This document shows, in pieces, positions 14,300 to 20,009 of a stretch of DNA of 20,009 nt (position 1 is its first letter; every line of letters starts with the position of its first letter). The stretch is from a virus. Both the position numbers and the translations under genes were made by a program. The stretch covers positions 1 to 20,009 of IMG/VR virus record IMGVR_UViG_3300009370_000913. One strand, given 5' to 3'. The notes under the pieces were generated by a model that saw only the letters and a list, made by a program, of their open reading frames with translations, had not been told where the DNA came from and made no database searches.

Positions 14300-14442
14300 A
14301 AATTACAACCGCAGATGTCGAAGGTCACGATAGTGGCGACACTCGATCCGATGATGACGCCGACGAAGCCAACGAGCCACCAGATGGGTAACTGTTTAGT
14401 GATACCCCACGCAGTGACGAGCACGGTCTTAATCAATTCCAT
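14296..14442 (-). CDS. 48-residue single-span membrane protein, candidate holin
   Basis: A short frame starting MELIKTVLVTAWGITKQ, followed by a membrane span PIWWLVGFVGVIIGSSVATI and a short tail with CGC. AGGGA lies 7 nt before the ATG. The stop codon overlaps the GTG start of the endolysin (GTGA), and a good promoter lies upstream. A small membrane protein fused in translation to an endolysin gene without a signal sequence is the usual position for a holin, so I propose that role. Most holins have two or three spans, so a one-span holin or an export-helper role are both possible. Confidence 0.65.
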   Translation of the reverse strand: MELIKTVLVTAWGITKQLPIWWLVGFVGVIIGSSVATIVTFDICGCNL

Positions 14443-14467
14443 GAGAAGTTCCCTAGTGAATAGTCCT

Positions 14468-14496
14468 ATTCTTCTCTAACCGTTTCGCCCTGTCAA
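14468..14496 (-). promoter_or_regulatory. Sigma70-type promoter for the lysis genes
   Basis: On the minus strand a perfect TTGACA (14491-14496), a 17-bp spacer and AAGAAT (14468-14473, four of six) lie about 25 nt before the candidate holin ATG. It occupies the 61-nt gap after the 84-residue gene. Confidence 0.6.
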
Positions 14497-14503
14497 TGCC
14501 GAT

Positions 14504-14758
14504 TTAGTTCACATCCAGGTCGGCGAGTTCTTGGCCGAGCATCTCGTCAATCATCTCAAGCATCGGGCTAAGGATCTGTTCGTGGGCAATCACGACAGCA
14601 GCAAGCTCCAGGGCTGCCTCCTTCCACACCACGTTAGCGTCCTCCGAGTTCTCAGCGGACAACTTCAACACTGCTTCCGCCAAGCTGACTTCCACAGCCA
14701 GTCGGCACTGCAACTGCGATACGTGCGCAGGCTCCAAGCAATCAGTATCCATGTCCAT
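14504..14758 (-). CDS. Small acidic helical protein
   Basis: An 84-residue protein not recognised. It is Asp/Glu- and Ala/Leu-rich and probably all helical (VEVSLAEAVLKLSAENSED, EAALELAAVVIAHEQIL, EMIDEMLGQELADL). Net charge is strongly negative, which would fit a DNA mimic or a protein-binding inhibitor, but nothing proves that. AGGAG lies about 6 nt before the ATG at 14758. It follows the Cys-containing gene by 8 nt and ends just before the lysis promoter. Confidence 0.65.
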   Translation of the reverse strand: MDMDTDCLEPAHVSQLQCRLAVEVSLAEAVLKLSAENSEDANVVWKEAALELAAVVIAHEQILSPMLEMIDEMLGQELADLDVN

Positions 14759-14766
14759 AACGTCTC

Positions 14767-15117
14767 CTATTGTTCTTCAGTGAAGGTTTCGTCCAGCTTC
14801 ATTACCCCGAGAGCCAAGCCCTCGATGGCACAGTCTGGGCAGAGGGGAAACCCCTCGGTCATTATCCAACCCGCAGACATAGCCTCCGGGCCGAGTGATA
14901 TAATTTCAAGTGTGCCGATCTCATCGGCCTCAAAGAAATCCTCGCCTAGTGCGATACCAATTTCAAGTGTCGTGAATACTGTGGACGTACACGCTTCACG
15001 CTTGTTCCATTCTTCGGCTGCCCAGTCCTGGGCTCCCTCCGACTGTAATTTGATCTTAGTCCGTCCACACTTCAAGTCTCCTTCGCAATCCATTTTACCA
15101 TCCAGGTGCCTAGGCAC
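14767..15117 (-). CDS. Unknown protein with CxxC-type pairs
   Basis: A 116-residue protein, not recognised. Cysteines occur near the N-terminus (DCEGDLKCG), in the middle (REACTST) and as LCPDC near the C-terminus, so metal binding is possible. The rest is acidic (GEDFFEADEIGTLEII). The start is unclear: GTG at 15117 has GGAGG very close (3 nt), and its codon lies inside a 14-bp perfect palindrome; ATG at 15093 gives MDCEGDLKCG but has only a weak Shine-Dalgarno. Upstream lies the run of inverted repeats that separates it from rIIB. Confidence 0.6.
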   Translation of the reverse strand: MPRHLDGKMDCEGDLKCGRTKIKLQSEGAQDWAAEEWNKREACTSTVFTTLEIGIALGEDFFEADEIGTLEIISLGPEAMSAGWIMTEGFPLCPDCAIEGLALGVMKLDETFTEEQ

Positions 15118-15118
15118 C
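15105..15118. repeat. 14-bp perfect palindrome GGTGCCTAGGCACC
   Basis: Perfect dyad with no loop, lying over or just upstream of the start of the 116-residue gene. Perfect short palindromes at a start region are typical operators, so a repressor site is a reasonable guess. No other copy was noticed in the window. Confidence 0.55.
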
Positions 15119-15121
15119 CCC

Positions 15122-15147
15122 CTCCCGCACTCAGGATATCACGGGAG
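15122..15147. repeat. Inverted repeat CTCCCG/CGGGAG
   Basis: CTCCCG at 15122-15127 and CGGGAG at 15142-15147 with a 14-nt loop that contains GATATC. Alternative pairing of CACTC (15128-15132) with GAGTG (15045 positions further, at 15145-15149) overlaps it. A weak hairpin on its own, noted because it is part of a series. Confidence 0.4.
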
Positions 15148-15167
15148 TGTCTAGGGCACGGATGATT

Positions 15168-15222
15168 TGTCGAGGTGAATGGGGACTGACTCTTTCCAAA
15201 CAGTCACCCACTCACCTCGACA
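15168..15222. repeat. Long hairpin, about 20 base pairs
   Basis: Arms at 15168-15188 and 15201-15222. The outer 11 bp (TGTCGAGGTGA/TCACCTCGACA) pair perfectly; one mismatch, then four pairs, a one-base bulge and five more pairs lead to a 12-nt loop. No T-run follows on either strand, so it is not a standard terminator. In rIIB mRNA it would form a stable 3' structure. Confidence 0.75.
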
Positions 15223-15244
15223 GGACAGCCCCACCTAGCTGCCC
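15223..15244 (-). repeat. Short hairpin right after the rIIB stop
   Basis: On the minus strand GGGCAGC and GCTGTCC (15238-15244 and 15223-15229) form a 7-bp stem including one G-T pair, with an 8-nt loop. It begins 2 nt after the rIIB stop codon and abuts the long hairpin. Confidence 0.5.
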
Positions 15245-15246
15245 TC

Positions 15247-16011
15247 TCAGTTCACGATACCATCCGACGCTTCCCAGACAACGCTCTCGCGCTTGCCTTC
15301 GCAGTCACCGACGACGGTGTACTTGCACACCCTCATCTTTTGGTGGTCACAGTCATAGGGGACACATACCACATCGGCAGGGTCCACCTTGACCAAGACG
15401 GTGTGCGGCCCGAAGCCACTCGCGTACTCGTAAGCCCCGACGTGGAGCCCAAAGTGACAACCCAGGGCAGGGTCGTCCGAGATTTTGTTACGCGGCATCT
15501 CCACGGTAGCACCGATGGCATTGCTGATGGTCTTGGAATACTGATCCATGTAGTCCGAGGTCACTCCCTTGTAGGCAACGAAGTATCCATCCTCAGTGAT
15601 GGAGAAGCCTTCGTTGTGCTGCAAGAAGCGGAACAACTGCTCGGTGGAACGCATACTCGGGTTCAGGCGGAGTCGATCCCAGAACGCCAGGAAGTGTTTC
15701 ACTGGGGCATTCTGGTTGACGTGGCGCATGATGGCATCACCAAGCTCCACGGGCAGGGCATCCTCTCCACGAAAGATCTGTCCGTCCTTGTGGTGGAACT
15801 CTCCGTCTGCCCAGGACACAACCTGGGTGGTCAGGGATGCACACCTCCGGACGATGTCCCAGTCCTCATCGAGGATGGCATCCCGCAACTGGAAGTAGCG
15901 GTCAACCTCTGAGACATGGACCGTATGGGCCACGCCGTCGATGCACACGAAGATGTTCTCCCCCGTAATGGAGAAGGGCACGCCTTCGGTAATTTCAATC
16001 TGCTTGTTCAT
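15247..16011 (-). CDS. rIIB: RIIB-like protein
   Basis: A 254-residue homologue of the T4 rIIB lysis-related protein (T4 RIIB is about 312 residues). Diagnostic blocks are FRFLQHNEGFSITEDGYFVAYKGV, EMPRNKI, a CHFGLHVGAYEYA segment and VKVDPADVVCVP before a conserved C-terminal KMRVCKYTVVG stretch. In T4, rIIA and rIIB act together at the membrane, affect lysis timing and are needed in hosts carrying lambda rex; the biochemical role is unresolved. The ATG at 16011 has AAAGGAG 8 nt upstream, with the Shine-Dalgarno lying in the end of rIIA; the genes overlap by 17 nt. Two hairpins follow the stop. Confidence 0.9.
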   Translation of the reverse strand: MNKQIEITEGVPFSITGENIFVCIDGVAHTVHVSEVDRYFQLRDAILDEDWDIVRRCASLTTQVVSWADGEFHHKDGQIFRGEDALPVELGDAIMRHVNQNAPVKHFLAFWDRLRLNPSMRSTEQLFRFLQHNEGFSITEDGYFVAYKGVTSDYMDQYSKTISNAIGATVEMPRNKISDDPALGCHFGLHVGAYEYASGFGPHTVLVKVDPADVVCVPYDCDHQKMRVCKYTVVGDCEGKRESVVWEASDGIVN

Positions 16012-17965
16012 TGTCTTGCTCCTTTGCTTGTTCCTCATCGAGGAACTTGATGATTGCAGGCCACTGTTTCAGGCTTTGCAGGGACCGGAACCAGTTACTC
16101 CTAGGGTAACCAAGTACCGGGTATCTCTCTGTGAACTCGTCATGAGTGAAGGTTGGTTTGGGTAAGGTTGTTCCTGGCGAAGCCCAGCACATGTACAGCT
16201 TCGCTTCGCCATGACGAGGAATGCCTCGACCAATGAGGACCAGGGGATGGTCTTCCCCAAGGACTTCAGCGAAGGGCTTCATCCTCTCTTTGCTACCCCA
16301 GTTGCCCCACTGGTCATGGTCTACCTGTTGTTGGCAGGCCTCGGGGTTCGCCTTGATCCAGGCATCAGCCTTGGCTCTTGCGGCAAGAGCCAGTTGCTGC
16401 CCAGGGATCTCACCTGTGTATGCGAGCTTCACCCCGTAGACCTCGGTGTCCTTCGCCAGGACATTCCGGGCTGCGAGGGGCTCCTCCGAGATGAAGCGGT
16501 TGATGCGCACCCACACCCCATCGTCTGGAATGGTGTCCACTGCCTCCCAAGCCTTGGACTTGTGCCTCCCGTCGAGGCGGCTCTCATCCACTAGCTTGAA
16601 GAACGTACCCCGTGGGGCAGAGGACCGTGAACGCACACGCTCGGCCTTGGGCTTCAAGGCATACTTGTCCACCATTCGCACCGGGATACCCTTCAGTCCT
16701 GAAGCAGCGAGCCACGCCCGCAGGGCTTGACCGAACTGGGGCATCGTCATGTTGGGGTGCGGAGTGACCAAGAGGTACTCATCCGAGTCTCCGGGCAGTT
16801 CCCTGGAGTTGATCCGGGTCCGCTTCGGGTTCAGCATCAGGCCCTTGAAAGCCATGATGCTACCTCCCCACCCTTTCTTCGACGCCCACCGACCATCGCG
16901 GTTCAACGCAAGGGTAGCCACTCGAATGGCATTCAAGCCCTTGGGCTGACCCACCGAGGGCAGCTTCCGCCGCAGTTCCTCATGGTCTCGCTTGACTCGT
17001 TGTTCCCAGCCACCGAACTGTCGGACGCGCTGCCTCAACTCCCAAGGATTCTTGACGGCCTCAAGATCTTCGGTGAGCTTCTGTCGTAGCTCATCCCAGA
17101 AGGCCTCTTGCTTCGCCTTGATAGCCTCAACAGTCCGGTCAGTAAGCGCCACACCCTCCCGGTTGGGAGTGATGTCGACGTCACCGATGTTCATGAACAG
17201 GTAGATGTCACCCTGCATCTTGGGCTGAATCTTCGACGAGTCAATCTTGTACGGCACGCCGCCCATGAGGACGTGGAGATTCCCCCAGTAATTCTCGGAC
17301 AGAACACCCCCGCTCTCGGTCTTGACGATCCACTCGGGAGCCAAGTCCTCTCGCTTGGGAATGATCTCGGGCACCGGATCAAAGAACCGGTACAGGTTCC
17401 GAGCCTTATCCTGAAAGGTGTAGACGTCCTTAGGTTGCACCGGGATGACCACTTCCAACCCTGTCTCGTCACCGCAGGGTTCAGTGTGTACACACCGGAG
17501 AACACCCGTGTCCCGCTCGTCCAGCGTACAGGTGTAGGTGGACTTGATGCCCTTGTGCCGGGAGATCACTGTGAACGTATCGGTGTACGCATACGGTGAC
17601 TTACACCCATACCCAAAGGTTCCGATAGCAGCATCGGAACCTCGCTTGTCCGAGAACCCGAAGCTGGTGAATCGAGTCGCCATGAACTCGGGGCTCAACC
17701 CCAAGCCATAGTCCCGAATGGACAGGCGGGGCTCGAAGGATGTTGGCAACAGCACCTTGAACGGTACATCAGGAATACCCGCAGCGACATGTGCGTCGTA
17801 AGCGTTGGTCCCGATCTCTCGGATAGGTGCCAGGGGTTTGTCCGAGTACAGGTAGTCTCGGAGGGTGCGCATAATATGCGCAGCCCCTGACTCATCAATC
17901 GAGAACGTTGCCTCCATCGTTGCCGGTGAAGTGGTCAACGTCCTCTCTACAATTTGTGGTTTCAT
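15995..17965 (-). CDS. rIIA: RIIA-like GHKL ATPase-fold protein
   Basis: A 656-residue homologue of T4 rIIA. The N-terminal GHKL (gyrase/Hsp90/MutL) ATP-binding fold is visible: N-box PIREIGTNAYDAH (E50, N54), G1 box IRDYGLGLS (D85, G87, G89) and G2 box GTFGYGCKSP (115-124). The middle contains DVDITPNREGVALTD, another conserved part of this family. The C-terminal part is less conserved and ends with an acidic, Gln-rich tail. It pairs with rIIB immediately downstream. The ATG at 17965 follows AAAGGAG with a 6-7 nt spacer; the GTG at 17968 is not needed. It overlaps the previous gene by 71 nt. Confidence 0.93.
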   Translation of the reverse strand: MKPQIVERTLTTSPATMEATFSIDESGAAHIMRTLRDYLYSDKPLAPIREIGTNAYDAHVAAGIPDVPFKVLLPTSFEPRLSIRDYGLGLSPEFMATRFTSFGFSDKRGSDAAIGTFGYGCKSPYAYTDTFTVISRHKGIKSTYTCTLDERDTGVLRCVHTEPCGDETGLEVVIPVQPKDVYTFQDKARNLYRFFDPVPEIIPKREDLAPEWIVKTESGGVLSENYWGNLHVLMGGVPYKIDSSKIQPKMQGDIYLFMNIGDVDITPNREGVALTDRTVEAIKAKQEAFWDELRQKLTEDLEAVKNPWELRQRVRQFGGWEQRVKRDHEELRRKLPSVGQPKGLNAIRVATLALNRDGRWASKKGWGGSIMAFKGLMLNPKRTRINSRELPGDSDEYLLVTPHPNMTMPQFGQALRAWLAASGLKGIPVRMVDKYALKPKAERVRSRSSAPRGTFFKLVDESRLDGRHKSKAWEAVDTIPDDGVWVRINRFISEEPLAARNVLAKDTEVYGVKLAYTGEIPGQQLALAARAKADAWIKANPEACQQQVDHDQWGNWGSKERMKPFAEVLGEDHPLVLIGRGIPRHGEAKLYMCWASPGTTLPKPTFTHDEFTERYPVLGYPRSNWFRSLQSLKQWPAIIKFLDEEQAKEQDNEQAD

Positions 17966-18236
17966 CACTTGCTCCTTTGATTATATCTGTCTCATCTGTC
18001 TCATCTGTCTCGTCTAGCTCCACATGCTCATCTGGATACGCAGTGAAGTTGTCCGCAATAAAATTGCGTAGCCCTCCAGCCGCTGCTCGCTGACCCCTGG
18101 CATCCAGGTACTCCGCGAGTCTATCCAGTACTGTCACTGCCCGATCCCTCACTGGGATGTCGGGCCTCCAGTTCACCGTCGAGCACTCCACGATAAGCTC
18201 GTGGAAGCAGTCGAAGTCGTTGTCAAAGATCCCCAT
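17895..18236 (-). CDS. Unknown protein overlapping rIIA, with DET repeats
   Basis: A 113-residue protein, not recognised. The first 65 residues look folded and helical (RDRAVTVLDRLAEYLDARG, GGLRNFIADNF). Next is an acidic stretch with the tripeptide DET three times in a row. The last 24 or so residues are encoded within the start of rIIA in another frame, an unusually long overlap (71 nt). GAGGAGG lies 6 nt before the ATG at 18236; the start overlaps the previous gene by 14 nt. Position just upstream of rIIA suggests co-expression only. Confidence 0.65.
   Translation of the reverse strand: MGIFDNDFDCFHELIVECSTVNWRPDIPVRDRAVTVLDRLAEYLDARGQRAAAGGLRNFIADNFTAYPDEHVELDETDETDETDIIKGASDETTNCREDVDHFTGNDGGNVLD
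17985..18011 (-). repeat. Three tandem 9-bp units, ATCTGTCTC
   Basis: Three perfect copies (17985-17993, 17994-18002, 18003-18011), with a partial fourth (GTCT). They encode the DETDETDET run of the gene upstream of rIIA and lie just 20 nt before the rIIA start. Unit-number change would keep that upstream gene in frame. Confidence 0.85.
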
Positions 18237-18464
18237 CACTCACCTCCTCGGTTTCAAATTGAATCTCAAGGTCACTCAAGCGACCGGCAAGTCCGCATAG
18301 ATCATCGTCAACGATGTGCGCCACGAACTCATCAAGGTAGCCCCGTTGCCACGCGACCCTAAGGATAGCAATCCGATGCTCGCTACTCTCGGCGGCTGTC
18401 CACCGGGCAACAAGACGATCCCACTGGCGGCGTTGGATGACCTCTCGTGCTCCACCTCGGTTCA

Positions 18465-18465
<1 letters not shown>
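18223..18465 (-). CDS. Small unknown protein, 80 residues
   Basis: Not recognised. A basic N-terminal helix (REVIQRRQWDRLVARW) is followed by RIAILRVAWQRGYLDEFVAHI and an acidic tail (FETEEVSDGDL). The start is one of two adjacent ATGs; the second (18465) overlaps the stop of the DUF932-like gene by one base (TGATG), with AAGGGGG just upstream. The tail overlaps the next start by 14 nt. Confidence 0.65.
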
Positions 18466-19532
<1,067 letters not shown>

Positions 19533-19557
19533 TTCTACCTCCTCTCTACAATGGGGA

Positions 19558-19935
19558 TCATTCCCCGGGTTCAACTTCAACTTCAATCTCAACTGTCCGG
19601 TCGAAGTACTCGACCTGCCCATGCCACCCGGGCTTCAACGGCCCGGCCTGCTTCATCGCATCCTTGTGTCGCCAGTAATCGCTACCGTCGGGACCCTTGC
19701 CGGGTCCGGCTTCGCCATCCATCCGGCTCGAACCGGCGACGAAGATCTCCACGTCACCGGGCTCAAGCCACCGAGTCACCACGCACACCCGATAGGGTAC
19801 GGTGATCAGCTTAAGCTCGGGCTCGGGCTTGTCTTCTTCGTAGTCGCGCAACTCCTCATCCGAGAGCCCGCATCCAGGACTGCCACAGTCCAGAGCCCCG
19901 CACATCCCATCGCTACAGCTACGTCGCTTCCTCAT
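19558..19935 (-). CDS. Unknown protein with N-terminal Cys cluster
   Basis: A 125-residue protein, not recognised. Four cysteines lie in the first 22 residues (CSDGMCGALDCGSPGC), which could bind a metal. The middle looks beta-rich (LITVPYRVCVVTRWL, GDVEIFVAGSS), and the C-terminus is strongly acidic and repetitive (TVEIEVEVEPGE). GAGGAGG lies 6 nt before the ATG at 19935. It is 25 nt upstream of the DUF932-like gene's start and overlaps the partial gene at the right edge by 17 nt. Confidence 0.7.
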   Translation of the reverse strand: MRKRRSCSDGMCGALDCGSPGCGLSDEELRDYEEDKPEPELKLITVPYRVCVVTRWLEPGDVEIFVAGSSRMDGEAGPGKGPDGSDYWRHKDAMKQAGPLKPGWHGQVEYFDRTVEIEVEVEPGE

Positions 19936-20009
19936 CGCTCACCTCCTCATGCCACGCACTGTCATCAGTCCATGGTTCTTCGATGTCGTCGGGAATCACC
20001 GGGTCGGTG
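19919..20009 (-). CDS. Partial gene, C-terminal end only, acidic
   Basis: The open frame runs from the window edge to TAG at 19919-19921. The visible 29 residues are acidic (DPVIPDDIEEPWTDDSAWHE, then EVSDEEAT). The overlap with the next start contains the GAGGAGG Shine-Dalgarno of that gene, the same arrangement seen at other junctions here. No function can be proposed from this fragment. Confidence 0.6.
   Translation of the reverse strand, partial: TDPVIPDDIEEPWTDDSAWHEEVSDEEAT

Overview
The window reads as part of a GC-rich tailed double-stranded DNA bacteriophage genome, or a prophage fragment. No gene is clearly bacterial, genes are packed with 1-70 nt overlaps, and the recognisable products form a phage set: family A DNA polymerase, single-strand binding protein, Cas4-like nuclease, SF2/SNF2-type helicase, P-loop recombinase-like ATPase, rIIA/rIIB, an Amidase_3 endolysin and a solitary DNA methyltransferase. 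I see no tRNA, rRNA, IS element or CRISPR array. The host cannot be named from this sequence.

Almost everything is transcribed right to left (minus strand). From the right edge: an acidic partial gene, a Cys-rich small protein, a DUF932-like protein, two small unknown proteins, then rIIA and rIIB (15.2-20.0 kb). A 130-nt non-coding stretch with a run of inverted repeats follows (15105-15244). Next come two small unknown genes and a lysis unit (13.6-14.5 kb) made of a promoter candidate, a 48-residue single-membrane-span protein (candidate holin) and the endolysin. The only plus-strand block is 12.5-13.6 kb: a TATAAT promoter candidate, a 35-residue membrane peptide and a calcineurin-like phosphoesterase whose 3' end overlaps the endolysin's.

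From 12.5 kb down to 2.7 kb lies the DNA metabolism block: a small exported protein, two unknown proteins, helicase, Cas4-like nuclease, an unknown protein, P-loop ATPase, SSB (own promoter candidate and terminator), UDG-PolA fusion polymerase, methyltransferase and a short Rad50/SbcC-like ATPase. Together these can replicate, resect, anneal or recombine, and modify phage DNA.

The left end (0-2.7 kb) looks like the start of a virion-associated region: a coiled-coil membrane protein, two tandem paralogous beta-rich proteins, a Pro/Glu/Ala-rich protein, an FmdB-type zinc ribbon, and a protein with DTRTS-like repeats whose N-terminus is repeated at the start of the next gene, which runs off the edge. 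Starts were chosen mainly by Shine-Dalgarno sequences (GGAGG-like, usually 5-7 nt before the start), which often point inside the longest open frame.
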